NCBI GenBank assembly: GCA_916613615.1
Contig: OU744730.1
Span: 26,855,406-26,919,405 of the forward strand
Length of the DNA: 64,000 nt
Direction of reading: 5' to 3'
Source of the DNA: Steromphala cineraria
Lineage: Eukaryota > Mollusca > Gastropoda > Trochida > Trochidae
Shown here: in pieces, positions 23,841 to 37,999 of the stretch
Layout: each line of letters begins with the position of its first letter
How positions within the stretch are numbered: position 1 is the stretch's first letter
Notes under the pieces: generated by a model
Database searches by the model: none
What the model saw: only the letters and a program-made list of their open reading frames with translations
Told to the model about the DNA's origin: nothing
Translations under genes and position numbers: made by a program

Positions 23841-26800
23841 GGATATATTTGAAATAGTTTAACAGCATGTTTCATAACAAATCTGGTAATGATTCTGTTT
23901 AAGCGGAGAAAACGAACATTCTTTTCAGACCCTTAAAACAAGCTGTTTCATTACCGCTGCATGATTTAAACAAACAAATAATGGAGTAAAAGACCAGCTG
24001 TCTTTTATGTGTATTGTAAATGATAGTTATTGCTTTCCTCATTGACCAGTCGATCTTGGATCGATAAAACTGCTGAATAGTCTCCACGTCCGACCTACTT
24101 TCAGGTGAATGAACTTGTGTTCGTCTATTACGCTAGTTTAAACAGCGTGGAACGAATGATTATTTTCGCTTTCTTATGATTGAACTCCATTATTCTCCAA
24201 ATCCCACAAAGCCACGAGATTCCGCGAGACCTGAGCTAGCCTTCAATTCAATCTCATTAAATCCTGTTTAAATATCCCAAGACCTCAATAATGGTTTGAG
24301 TAGCCTTGTTAGACAATGAACAGTCTGATATGTTTTTTCTGCAGAACATTATCATGTGATTCATCGTGATTAAGGTTGAGCCTCAATTTTACGTAATAAT
24401 CAAGTCCATTTGATGTTGTTTGTATCGATCGATGCAGATTTATGACATCAACTGAAGATGAATTCCTGACTTAATGCACATCATGCAATTATGCAGGAAG
24501 GGTGGTTACGATAGCGTTATTATACCACAATGAAAATGCGCGGAAGCTTTTTTCTCTTGCTTAAGTGCATTATCAGTTGATTAAATCGCGGATTTTCTAT
24601 TCATGAATTAAAGACACTTTATGGAAGGGGTAATTTGTTGAAACGAATATGTGTAGATACATTCAGTTGTTTAGCATTTACAACGGTATGTTATGCTTAA
24701 ACGAATAAAACACTCTGGTTTACATTCATTATTAGGGTTTTATTTTGATGATAAATTAACTTACATAAATTCGAACTGGTCCTTCAGCTCAATTCATTGT
24801 GCCCTTGAAATACAAAGCCTTGTTGTTATTTGAAATATATAATTAGTGGTCTTCGATGATACAATTACCACCATACGTTGCAAATATAAACACTCAATCA
24901 ACGCTACATACGTTTTATATCAGTTTTCGTAAGTGTGTTACAAATACAACTTGATAGAAGGAACGTACGAATTTGTCTCAATGCAACGTACGATTAGTGT
25001 ATCTAACACTGTTCGTTAGTGAGTTAAAACTACAACGTTTTACAATGGTCCGAAAAGTTTCCATCAAAACTAAGAATAGCCCTGCTTCATGACTGTGGAT
25101 TATATAGGAGTCTTTATCCAGTTTAGGAAGAAATTCTGCAAGTCTAGATTGACTGAATACCTATATATTTGAAATGAAATCCTTAAAGAAATAAAATAAT
25201 ATAAATGAAGGTACTGTTATCATTTTAGATATTTCATAGACTAAAGTTTAGTCTACCCCAAGTACATGTTATAAATGTATCAATGTTCACCAAGGTGTTA
25301 CAATTACAAGTAAATTTGTCCCCAAGGCTAACTACGACTTATTTCTCAATCACTTATCGTTAATAAAGTTACAATTACAGCTTGTACAAAGGTAGGTTAC
25401 TTTTGTGTTACCTTGCCAAGGAGTGGGAGGTAGATTAAGCTCCGATTAAACGTTCTGTCCGTCAGATACCTGGATACACCTGTAATTAATTACACGCTGA
25501 TCACAGGTGAAGCGTTATCCGTCTGTGACAGGTATTTCCTGTCTACCTAGGTTCAATGTACAGTAGTTGTCAAAACCTGCTCTGTCATTTCAGAAAGCTT
25601 GTACCTTCACTTGTCACCATTACAGACTTACACACTTCCTACTAAGGGTCTCTGTTGGTCTTGTGGTTTGATTCTTTATCACACAGCTCGATGCTCAATA
25701 CGTGGAGCACTCAGAGTCTGTTTTTGTGTGAATAACAAGGGTAAAGAACCCTCAATATGAACGATTTTTAGAGTGTTTGTAATGTTCCAGAAACACTAAG
25801 TGCCTTTATGATAGTGCCATCTAGTTAAATAAAGCTGTGTTGTTATACCTCTTGAGGACAGTAGTGACGGATCATAACAGATAGTTTTAACTTTATAAAG
25901 TCTGACCTCGATAATCCGTCCACCGATAATCCGTATCTCGCAATGTCCGAATGGTAGCAAGCTGTAACCAAACTAAATGTGTATTGCTATTTAATAGTGG
26001 GATATTTCAGAAACATAGCTCCATACTTAGTTTCCGTGCTTTAGTTTTGCTGCTGTTCCTGAACTATATATACTATCTCCCACACGCACTGACTCTATCA
26101 TTACGCCCTCATTATTCCAATGCTTCTGAGTGTTAACCCCATAAGTTCCTGATCTTACCATACCAATTTCGTGCATGAAGGTGTCGTTTTCTGTTTCCAT
26201 GGTTGAATCTGTTAGACCTCTATGATAGGTTTGATGCAAGGCGACTATTTCTTATATCTAGAGAACGCTGTCAATCAATAAAGATCGTTGTTCCACGTCA
26301 CGGGTATATCTGATCCTTCTTCGTGTATGACTGTGCACGATTGTGATGCAATGACTGATTTAAATTGATGTAACTTTTCAAAATGGTATGAGTACCATGT
26401 CAGAAAGTATTTATACACATAGCTGTTTAAAAAAATTCACCCGTCTTATGGGTAGACTTGATATGAAGCATATAATCCGTAATGTTAACTCAATTCTCAT
26501 TTATGAACTTGTTAACCCAAAGCTGTCACGGTTCAGTATCTTCGATGAAGATGGATCTTATACATCGAGGGGTTAAATTTCGTCCTTTGATAGGCTTGAT
26601 GCGGAAAGGTGTCATGATTATGAAATAACATGGCCTGTTGGTTTTCAATGTTGCTTGGTGTCAGTTTAAAAGGATGCTTCCACCGTGGAGGGGTCAGTTC
26701 GTCTCAAATCTTTTTTCTTATTTAAGGGGATTTTTGTACCCTTTGTTATATTTGACAGCTTACAATTTGAATTGATTTATGTTAAGAACTTTGAAAAAAA

Positions 26801-27341
26801 GAAAAACCTTAAATGATTCAACGAAGACGAATTTTTATTGTTTTCTGATACCTTGTGTGCCACATATTAAAAGAAAATTTTAATAAAACTTTTATACCAA
26901 CCATAATGTCTATTCTCAGACGTACTTATTTGTCTATTAAATTGTTTCCTTGTAAACACAAGGTAACTGAAACGTATACAATCCAATGTATTAAGGTTCT
27001 CATTATGCTCAATATTATAAATATGTACAAAAAAGTATCTAGCACCAAACAACATTTTATCGTTTTTAAATGAACAGTTGAACCAAAGCCCATGTATGAA
27101 TATATTCTTCAACGTCGTTCATACGTGAACTGTGTATCAATGCTATTCATCTGAAATTGATTTTGATGTCATGCACGGGTGCATTTGTGATCATATACAT
27201 AAATACCCTTACAAAGTCAGAGTGACCTGGAATCACTTTACTCTCACATAATAATGATAATAATAACCTGAGCATGTTCACATTACCTTAGCATCACTGC
27301 ACTCTTAAGTAGTCAGGAGATAGAAGAGAGTTATACACGCC

Positions 27342-27690
27342 TTAAAGGGGCAGTAGCACTTAAAAAAAATAATTCCACTGTTAATTGTACGTTAATGCTT
27401 AATGTATACTGTTGATTGTTGTGTCAAAAATCTCATCACGCTAGCCAATCATCCATAGTCAGTGAAAAAATAATAAAGATTCACATTCTATTGGCGGCCA
27501 TTTTTGTGTGAACAATTTTAATTCGTTTTGTGTAAGAAAAAGGAATCGCATGGCTGAACAAAACATTATATATTTGATTTATTATTGCTTCATTTAGTTT
27601 AAATGCATTGTCCTTCACTTTGAACGATTTATTTGAATTTTCCCGACATCACCTTATATTCCCCCTAAAAACGTGCTTCTGCCCCTTTAA
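27342..27690 (-). mobile_element. Family A MITE-like element, copy 3
   Basis: Both termini are present (TTAAAGGGGCAGTAGCAC, and GTGCTTCTGCCCCTTTAA at the far end). The interior is in reverse orientation, including TTGGCGGCCATTTTT at 27,491-27,505. It lies in intron 1 and is noncoding. Confidence 0.78.
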
Positions 27691-28572
27691 CTCTCTGAAC
27701 ACGCAACAGTGAACGCGTGAAATTAATCTAACGAGGATACCAGTATATCAAGATATCACGTTATGAGATCCTGAAGGACATCGGTGATATCTGATATCTG
27801 ATGTAGTTGACCTTTCAGATGAAATTTTTTAATTAATGGATCACATGGACAACGTACATCAAGTATCGTTGACATAGATCTTATATGTCTAATGTGATGG
27901 AAACATTCATTATTGTTGTTAATCTATACAAGAGAAGGCAATTAGTAATTGAAAGAAAATTCAAATATAGAAAATTAAATATGCAGTTATTTCTATAGAA
28001 AGTCAATAAGTTTGTATGTTTGGGACGGCAATATTACCAAATGATTAGAAAACCTGCTATTGATATGAAGCTTGCTTAATTTGATGGAAAGTTAATTTTG
28101 ATGTTATAAAGGATAATATTTAAATTCAAATACAAACGGATGTTATCTGTTGACGGCTATCAAATGATATGGTCTTTATTTAAATTCGATATCATTACCG
28201 TGAGAATCATGTATTTAAAACACCAAAGCATTAAAGAGTCGACATGTTGTCTGTAAGCAACGCTTATTGTCCCTGCAGCCTTTTGATAAGATCATTGCTG
28301 CTGTTTAAACTCCCGTTATAAAGTGCAACTTCTGTTTCACTGAACACTATATTCAAGAACTGTCCATGCTTTAACAACGACGTTTATTTGCTTGGCGATC
28401 ATACTGTAGGTAAGACACTTATCATTGATCTCATAACCAGTTTTCAAGTTAAAGCCATGGCACTTTCAAAGTATGGTAATACAAGCAATTCAGTTACGAA
28501 ACGCGGTTTTCAGGAAATATTATACATGTTATTATAATTATATTATAAATGATAGAATGGAGAAAACGAAAG

Positions 28573-28690
28573 TTGTATTTTCTTGTTTTGAAATAGGTCT
28601 GATGTCGTTGACAGAATAAAGAAGTTGTGTATGCATAAGCTACTTTCTTGTTTCGACATAGATGTAATATCGTTGCAAGAATAAAGAGAT
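28573..28690 (+). repeat. Two-unit tandem duplication, about 65 bp
   Basis: Both units share TTTCTTGTTT, GACATAGATGTAATATCGTTG-like sequence and AGAATAAAGA. Confidence 0.6.
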
Positions 28691-29080
28691 ATGAATACCA
28701 AATATACTCGTCATTGATTATTGCTTCAACTTCTTTAATTCCATTCAAAGAAACTTTTCTATTAATATTGGACCCCTCTTGCAATCCCATAAAAGTTTAC
28801 TTATGATTTGATCAAATTGATATCCATTGTACGAACTATACTGAATCGATCATATGAATTAAAAATCAGTAACGCCTCACCATGCTTTCACGTCACAAGT
28901 GAAAATGAATTGACCTTGTTGGTTGTTTTCGGTTGATTACAGGTGAGTGAATAACTAATTACAGGTGAGTGATCGATGTCACACCTGACAGGTTTTATAG
29001 CTAGTCGGGTGTAGTACAAGACGATTCATTGACTCGTATGATGCCGAGAACTAACATTACCAACCATTCATCTGCATCAC

Positions 29081-29275
29081 TGCATCACTGTTCGCGTTAC
29101 AACTAGTCTGTGAACATAACGGTAACGGGATAGATCACTGCATCACTGTTGGCATTTCAATTAGTCTATGCAAATAACGGTTATGGGATAAATAACTGCA
29201 TCACTGTTCACGTCAGGAATTTAACGGCACTAAGATAGATCACTGCATCGCTGTGGTATGTTACAACTCACGACA
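29081..29275 (+). repeat. Four-unit tandem repeat, 47-58 bp period
   Basis: TGCATCACTG starts units at 29,081, 29,139 and 29,197, and TGCATCGCTG at 29,244. The units share AGTCTGTGAACATAACGGT-like and GGGATAGATCAC strings. Confidence 0.8.
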
Positions 29276-31630
29276 GTTTTGTCAGTGACCGCAGAGTTTC
29301 AAAAACTACTTATAACGTTAGAAAGTATAAACCCTGTCTTGCTAATACTTATAACGTTAGTTTATATTCTCAGTAATTGGTAGATTGCTGCATCAGTGAT
29401 CTTGTACATTTAACAGCTAACTGTAGTCTGTCCTATCAACAAGGGAATTGATTACTTGCAGTAAACCACCCCCTTTTCTCATGGGAAATATTTTGTTTCT
29501 TATTAGTTCATGGATTATTCTTTAGCGTGTACCTTCCAATAAAGAAGTTACCATCCAAAACACTTTCCTTCTCTTCAATTGTTTTCTATCGTGTTGTTAT
29601 CAGAATTATTTGTCAAATTTCTACTTTGAGGAAATATAGATTCCCTCATGTCTGAGCTTGAGTCAAAAATAGTATAGTGAACGTACCAGTACTTATTTAA
29701 AAGATAGTCAATCCTGGTTATAATTTGATGTTTTGTGACGGTTTAACATTGACGCGGGAATCAATCTCTTCCCTATAGATATTACTCCAGGAGAGGTGAC
29801 TATTTGGCAGAATTACTGCACTTTCTCCTAATTCATTGATCTGTCGAATAAGTACAGTGTAGTGCGAGACATTTCTGTACATATTGTTCACGTTTAGTCT
29901 CTTTTTGTAAGTTATTGAGTTTATTCGGACAGAAATATAAGATTTGCTTTAAATTAGCTTTTAAAACTGAAAGAGAATGTGCCAAATTCGATTTTCAAGT
30001 TGAGGGACAACAATGGGGCGTGTGTTATTTTTTTTAAATGACTTGGTTTAGAAATGTGAAGTTCATGAGTGCTTCTCTGCAATAGTTTTCCATTACTTGA
30101 TAAAAAAGATGCCGCCTATGGCTAAAATATTTCCAAAGCGGCGCTTTATCTGTTTATTCGATCATGTTTATTTGTTGCTTAGCGCTTTGCTACTTCAGAT
30201 AATTCAACAAGACGTGTCCTTTAATGTAATGGAAAGTTATCTTAATAACACGTTCGTTGAGCAAAACCAAAAGCTTATGTTGATATGTTGATAGGACCTC
30301 CGGCTTTATATTTCATAGAAAATAATTGAATGACGATAATGTCATTGCACCTACGAGCAGCCTTCATTCTAACATCTTGTCAGCCCTTTAAAGTTTCATT
30401 TATTAATTAATAAAGCTAATTATTTATATATAGATATTTTGACAATTAACGATATGTAACAGTACAAAATATGCAATAAAAGTCTATCAAAACGATAAGG
30501 TAAGTATATTGTGTCAGTTGGTGGCAGAAACCATTTGTAGTGATAGATACATTTATGAAGCGGCCTACATCTTGTAATAGTAAGGGCATATCACGTATTC
30601 TATTCATTAAATTGTTTTTCAGTTATAAGTGGTGAATGTTGACGATGATAGCCGATTACTCAGAGAATTTAAAGATCGATTGATTATCGTTATTGACAAT
30701 TACTGAGATACTTTTTGAGCTATTTTGCTCAGAAATTTTCATTTTGGTATCAATATTTGCAATTTACGGGTGTATATCAAGAAAATAATCAATACGCCCC
30801 ATTATTTTTTTATATTCTAACTCTTGCAACAAAGAACATTGTTAATATCGATCAGGTGAATCAAAGTCCCGTGCCAAACGTAATTAAGACGAGAGCTAAT
30901 TAAAAGTTAATCTATTGTTCTGTGAATTCATCTGAAATTTATACCTTTTCAATTCGTGAAACATGATACTTTGACAGAACAACAGAGACCTTTCATCAAC
31001 AATATCGAACTTTCATTTTCAAGAAAATTGAAAGTGATGTTGCTATGCGATAAAGATAAAACTACGTTCTCTGCGGACGACGGCTGTGAACGTTCTGTGG
31101 AATCTCTATAATCTAGAATAAGTTTGGCTCTTCTTTTGACCATCGTTGTATTCTGAAGAAAGGACTATAACTTGAGAAATTGTTTTGGCAACTAGAGTCA
31201 TTGTGAACTTGTGTTAAAACCTGATCAAAACGATTGCGATTAGAACGAAAACGGTAAAGCCTTTTTTATTAGGTTTGTAATGATCAAGAATGAACGATAT
31301 AGTGACAATATATTTCCGTCATATTGAACTATAATCCACGTTGAAAGCAAGATTTAAAGAAGTTATGCATTCATTCGACGTTATGTCTATTTAGCAAAAT
31401 GGTGGATCGAATAATCAGATCAGATTTCAAATGAGCGAACTGATCATTGATTGGCGTATGGTGGTGCCAGTTGTATCCTCCCAAGAAATCAGGCTTCGAG
31501 ACGCCTCCCCGTGCCTTGGTCTAAATATTGATGAGCTCTTGAAACTCCGAGCTTCTTATTCAGCCGTTATTTCTTTGAGGTGTGGACATTCCTAGGTGAG
31601 TGCTTCTCAGAATTTCAATGCATTGTTTAA

Positions 31631-31740
31631 TCTCGTCTTAGTCCATAGCAACCGATTTGTTGTCAAGGATATGATAATTTTGTGCATGTTTTTCTCGTTT
31701 TAGTCCATAGCAATTGATTTGTTGTAACGACTATGATTCT
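31631..31740 (+). repeat. Two-unit tandem duplication, 62 bp period
   Basis: TCTCGTCTTAGTCCATAGCA at 31,631 and TCTCGTTTTAGTCCATAGCA at 31,693, each followed by GATTTGTTGT. Confidence 0.8.
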
Positions 31741-34277
31741 TTGTAACATTTGATATTTGTTGCCTTGACATCATTCTGAACATTTGTGTATCGTGTTTCG
31801 AGTTGAATCTTTGAATTATAATTGCATCCGCTTAAAAGATGAATATTTTTTGAATATGTAATTTTGAGATTTTAATAAGTCAAAAAGTATATTTACAAAA
31901 GTTGTTCGTATCAAAATAACATTTGTGTCACCTCATTTTAAGGTTAGTAACAGTGAAAGTGACTTTATTTCCTACCCCATATGTAACTAAACTTGGTAAA
32001 CATTTATCTCCTGCATGTTTTTACGGCTCCTAAATTTTTTTCGCAATTATACCGGAGGAAACTGTGTTGAAGATAACTTTATAATACAGACTCGATAAAC
32101 CAGAAAGATTTTGCATCATGGCCACGTGTTTCCGGCGAGTGCATGCTGGGAAGGGCGCCAGATCGACGCGTCGACTGAAAACAGAGGGTTAACAACACGC
32201 GTTGAAGTTATCTGTCTCAATATTTGTGTAACTTTCACCGGATTGCACTTCTCTTTGTTCTCGCAATGCAGCAAAAAGGGTCGAAGTGACATACAATGCA
32301 CAAAACAAAGAAAATAGATTCTTTGACATCTGTTATTTATAAAGTCCCGACGTCCCTTTTTAAAACATAAAGGTAAATAACTAGCCACGTGTGATCTTGA
32401 TCAAGGCAATCATAAGGGGTATTCATTGTTTAACATGTAACATGTATCCACCTTCGACGTAATTTGAAACTATACTACAATTTGTCATGTGATGAAGAAG
32501 GATATACACGAAAATGACATTTTACACGAGACCTATACGAAACTTTATATTTAAGATACACTGAGTAAATTTCAGAATCTGAACGTATATTTTAATTTTG
32601 CTCGTTTTTGCTATCTTTTCATCGGATTCTTAATAGCGCTAGCTAATCTGAACCTTCTACGTTTAAATCTGTAATTAGGTTAACGCTAGTGGTAAGTTCG
32701 TGAGTAAACAGCACAAGACTGAACATTAGAAGATCCAATGCTTTCACGACATGGTAACAAAGGCACTTTGCCCCTTCGTTTTCGCTATGGACATGTCAGG
32801 GTTCTCTTTTCGGTCCTTCTTTTTCTGTTTTCTCGACCGAATTCCCTCTCTGGTCTTTCTCAGTCATTAGGATTTCACTTCGCACTTGTCCGCTAAATCA
32901 TTTCACGCTCTGGATGTCTGCCTTAACCCGTCTAGTTATTTTCTCCCAGGATACTCTTTATTTTAGGACCGTGTAATGCGAGTTGAGTTTTTAAAATGAA
33001 GTTAGTTCCGAATATATATTCTGTTATGTCAATTTCAGGTTTCCTGAAGACAATTTGAGTTCCAATTTGCTTATTCAAGCATTCACTTGTGATCTTTTTA
33101 TACTCGTTTGGTTGCTATTTTCAGTTTAATAAGCTGCAGAAGTCGCAATTTTTGCGTATTTCATTCATACTGAACAAATGTACCTTTTTAAAATCTCAGT
33201 CATCCAAGATAATGATATGAGAAATTGATAATTATGATTCATTCATATGTTTCTATATGTATACAAGCAAATATTTCCGTCATCTAATAGACATTAGTTT
33301 TGATAAAAGTATTCAAGCAATGCTTTGACAATTCCAGAGGTTGTTATTCATTGTTTGTAATGGTTTTAACTTTTTACGACTTACGAATTTCAGTCTACAT
33401 GCTGAAATCGTTTCAGCGAGTATATATAAACCAACGTGTACCAGACCCTGCTCACTTAATACCTACAAGTCGCTGATTCGTGGGTTCGAACCCAGTCTTA
33501 GTGCAGTGGACAAAACACGATTAACCACGAATTGGCTACAAAAACGAGACATAATTGTGATTGAACCGAGCCGTGGGTTATTTAACTGCGCCATGTGACT
33601 GTTTCCAATATTTGAGTGTATGCAGTGGGATTGAGCTTGGTTTGGGGGAAGGGGGCTGAAGGGGGACAATATCACGAACGCCAGTTCGGACCAAACCACA
33701 CATATTTGAAGACCTCAACGGACGCGGGCGTTGTTCAATGTGTCCGATTTAGAGGCTAGTGTGAATTCATCATTAGAGATAGCAAAGATTCCTCAGCGCT
33801 GACATTGTATTCGCCGATCACGCCGTTTGGCAGCGTATGCCAAGCGTTTAGGGCTGCAAATCAAGCAAGTCTGTTCATCTGTCATAAAGTTTCACAAACG
33901 GAATGGAAATGGTAGATGTCTTCGACACATGCTATCTCTGCGATTATCGCATTCTGGTATGTTTTACTTTCATTTTCACCTATCGACATTTTCCTGTCAC
34001 TACAACTTGTAGTGTTGTTCAAGTATATTATATCATTGATTATTGAATTGATGCTTCGAAATGAATTTCTGTTGTTCATTATTCTTTTTAAGGTAAATCT
34101 CATTAAAAGGATGTTAAAATTTTTTTAAATAAATAAAAGAGCATTCTTCATTATATCATAATATCGATGTCATGGGGAGTGATTTAATGAAATTCATTCA
34201 GGGTAATAATATACATTGCATCGCCATGTGTATCGCCGTTGAGCAGTCCTGGACTGGATACTAGGCGTTAAAATTAG

Positions 34278-34302
34278 TATTATTATTATTATTATTATTA
34301 TT
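34278..34302 (+). repeat. ATT trinucleotide microsatellite
   Basis: About eight ATT/TAT units. Confidence 0.9.
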
Positions 34303-34412
34303 TCATTCATTTATAGGAAATGGAATAGAAATGTAAGTCTAATTCTAAATAATAAAATAATTAATGTGTGATTTGAACGAACTATTCTTAAATAAATAAA
34401 AAACTGACTTAT

Positions 34413-34448
34413 CCCTAAGCTAAGCGAAAACCCTAAGCTAAGCGAAAA
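34413..34448 (+). repeat. Perfect 18-bp tandem duplication
   Basis: CCCTAAGCTAAGCGAAAA occurs twice head to tail with no mismatch, which suggests a recent event. Confidence 0.95.
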
Positions 34449-37400
34449 ATGAATTTATGAATGCTTGAGTATTGTAAGTATGTAAGATTAAATCGCCCCT
34501 CCTAAAGTATGATAACCTAAATGAAGATGAATGCGTGAAGGAAACAAGTTTAATTAGTCGCACAATACAAGATAATTGTAAAGAGGTGTCAAACGTTTAA
34601 ATATTTATACGAAATCCATAATTACGTCCTCTGACGGTGTAAATGCCTTTGATGACCATGAAATTTTAACATGATGCTTAAATTGTTTTCAATTAACCCC
34701 GTTTACCTTCATCATAAATAATGTGAATTTGTTCCAGTTTAACGTGCATTGTCGGGGGAGCATGATAGCATGTAACTATGGATCGGAGCGTTTCGCATGA
34801 TAATGCTTAGCTTGCAGAAATAGTGCATTCTTAGAATTAAAAGCTGTTCTGAACTGAATTGAAACTTTTATACATGTAGATTTATAAACATTTTATACTT
34901 TGCAAGCTTTTAACTTTATACTTTTACAAGGATTTTGAAGAATATTAGCATATCATTTAAGACTTTCTTTCAATATCTATCAGATAAAAAGTGTTTATTT
35001 CTTAGATATTTCAATATCCATCATCAATGACGTTCTATTGTTATGATGAATTTTTTTGCGTTTTAACTTTGCATACGTCAAATGTTCATCATTACTCACT
35101 TGATTATGAAGTAGTTTGGAGTTTCAAATAAAGGTAACACTTTTTTTATCACATTTCACAAATGATTGATATCAACAACAAAGTGTAAACTTCCCACCTA
35201 TGTTAAATCACATTATTTGCAATACCTCAATTGTTTGAGTTTTTTCCCTTCTTGGTGACATTCTAACAATGCCAGGAATGATTCGAGACACAAGGGCCCT
35301 AAGACTCTATATGAACATTGCGGAAGTACATGCGGCATTTGTCTGGTTGATGAGAAGAATAGGGAACGATGTTGGTTCACATTAAGAGAGAAATACCATT
35401 TTCTGTGGAACTCAGACACAAACATGCAGCGCGTTTCTTTACCCTGTAACTACGGCGGAGGTATCTATAAAATGCGATGTAGAGGGTGAGCTAATGAATG
35501 GAATAGTGTGAACGATATTTAAGAAACAAACATTTGATACGTGTCCAATTTGTTGGTAACGTGTTCTCTGTGTGATCTTCAAATTTAATCTATCTTATTT
35601 ACAACGAAAAGGGTTATGAGCTCCATTTTGAGTTAAGTATTGAACAGTATTCTTATTAAATATTTAAAAAAAATAGTCCATATATTGAAGAAGCTCTTCA
35701 TCTAAAATATATATTTGAACATAGGCATGATTGAATTTACCACAGACCTTGTGGCTTTCGGTATGGAGCAAGAAGGGCTTCGTAATAAGTTTCTAGTAAT
35801 TTTAATCTATGAAGATTGAAGTTTCATAGCACTAATGATAATGTGTTCACAAGGTTGCGGTACCTTTGACCAATTGTAGATAACCGTTGAAGCAGCTCAG
35901 GCAGTTTAGTGACGAATCTACGTGATAAAGTTGACCACTGGATATACTATACAAAGTGTAAGTGGACAAGACCCTATATTGACAAATCTTGAGAACTGGC
36001 CACTGACCATCACTGTCAACATCATAGTACTAACCTGACCACTAGTTGTACTACGAGACGATCCAATACTACTTTCTTGACAACAAAACACGTTTATAAG
36101 ACTCTTGAACGTTCTCTAACGATCCTGTAGTGTTGACCAGCGAGTGATAACATGACACTTTACCTTGGACAATCGCTGACCTCGCTTGTTTGACCATCGA
36201 GGTCAAGCAATGACCAAAGCTCTAATAGGATCGTACTTGTTGTTTTCGGCATGGCTTGACCGTAAGGGTCACCTCGGACGTTCTTCATGGGTTCTGGGGC
36301 CGTTGTGCTTAGTTAAAGCTAAAGGGATTTTTTGTCTAGTCAAAGGAATATTCATATTTCAGAATATTTTCTGTTGGCCTTGATTTGTCTGCCTTGGTCA
36401 TTTTCACTTAAGAACATCTTTTTGTTTTATATTGGAGGTTTTATGTTCAATGGTTTCATAGTCATGAACACTGAATGTGTTGAAGACTAAGGGTTTTGAA
36501 ATTAACCAAATAGATATAATATGTTTTTGCAATCGGATGACTTCTTTGATTGACGTTCTTGAAGTTGAAGTGATGAATATGATACAAGCAATATAATGGA
36601 TCTACAAGTTCTGTATTCAGGGTTGGCGACCTTTCGACATAGATATTAATGTTGTTTTCAATGTTACCTTCATCATTCTGAATAGTTCATAGTTCATTCT
36701 TCATAGTCCCCTATTAGTTCGTATTATAGTCATTATCAGGAATGCCTAACGGTTAAGCAGTAAATGGTTGTATGGTTAACCACAAAGACGAGTTTATTTT
36801 TGTATATATGTCCATATGTTTAATCATTAAAAGGAAAATTTATATTTATCTTCTTAAAAACTTCGAAAAACTGTTTTATCATTTCATCCTTGTTTAGCTA
36901 TAAAACCTTTTTTATATAATTTTATTCATTTGATGATTCCATAATTAATTCTTTCCCTTCATTAAAATGTTCCCAAATCTCTTAATTCGTTTCATGTCTG
37001 AAACACTAAAACGGTTATCAATGAATTAAAAAAACCTTCAAATTCCACCAGACCAGGTGCTTCATATCACCTGGCATATCATCTCCTCTGATCTTTAAAA
37101 TAAATAAACAGTAGAAACAATACAAATTCCAAACATCAAAAAGTTTATGAGTATAAATAGCGTCACACGCTCTCAACCCAATGAAAGGATCCAGTCAACT
37201 CGCCGTAATTCTGTTAATCGTTAATTAAGCTTTGCGTAAAGGGTACCGAAAATTCACCCAGGCGCGACAGCGCCAGTCATAAATGACTGAACATGCTTCA
37301 GGGAATTAAAACATAACACTGGAACTAAAAGTAGTTCAATATAGCGATTAACATAAACTTGTAATTGTTTAATTTCTTTGATCGTTTTGTTTAATGATCA

Positions 37401-37999
37401 AAAAGAGCGAATGTTTAGTAAGAGCATTATGTGATGACACAGTGAATGAACAAGTAGAACAAGCGATGTTATAGCACCACCGTTATGAGGTTTTGTTAAG
37501 GACACTAGGCAGATGTTTATAAAGGAAATTCGCTTGATTTTACCCATTTATATCTCAATTTATAACAGGGATATCCTTTAAATAATAACCCTTTATTATC
37601 TAGATGATTTTCATAACCACCTGGTTAAAAGCATCCGTTGGTTCAAGTGGTTTGATTTGTCTTTTGATATAAATGCTTGGTACTTCTGATATCCTGTTTA
37701 GTTTGTCATATCGCTCAGATGTTTCCCGTGGTTAACGTTTGTATCCTGTAGCATAAGACGCTGAACGCTCAAACCATTCAGGTATTTCGTCTGCATTGGC
37801 GATGAACGTTTCATTGTTCCATGTGAATCGTTTGCATAATTGATACAAGATTCTATAAAATAACTACAGCGTTGAGTTTGTTCTTTCATCGGCAGTAGCT
37901 GTGAAGAAAGTCTTCTCAAGTTTTAATCATTGCCCATGTGCATTGCGCGTTAGGTACTCTGGAGAATACCCGCGCTTGCATATGTAACAACAGTTACAT

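Larger units (their letters stand above)
22605..37999. other. Intron 1 DNA between the exon 1a donor and the exon 1b promoter region
   Basis: Apart from family A copy 3 and the tandem duplications listed, I see only AT-rich sequence with chance frames. A donor-like CCTAG|GTGAGT lies at 31,596 after a GC-richer patch (31,440-31,595), and a B-box-like GGGTTCGAACCC at about 33,482. Neither is enough to call a gene. Confidence 0.5.

Noticed and set aside
29081..29275. CRISPR-like array of direct repeats
   Set aside because: The repeats are imperfect tandem units without unique spacers, in animal DNA.
31440..31600. Alternative first exon ending at CCTAG|GTGAGT
   Set aside because: Only the donor is convincing. 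No open frame, promoter motif or repeat of the exon 1 pattern.
33475..33495. tRNA gene suggested by GGGTTCGAACCC
   Set aside because: Only a B-box-like string is present. No cloverleaf, acceptor stem or A box at the right distance.
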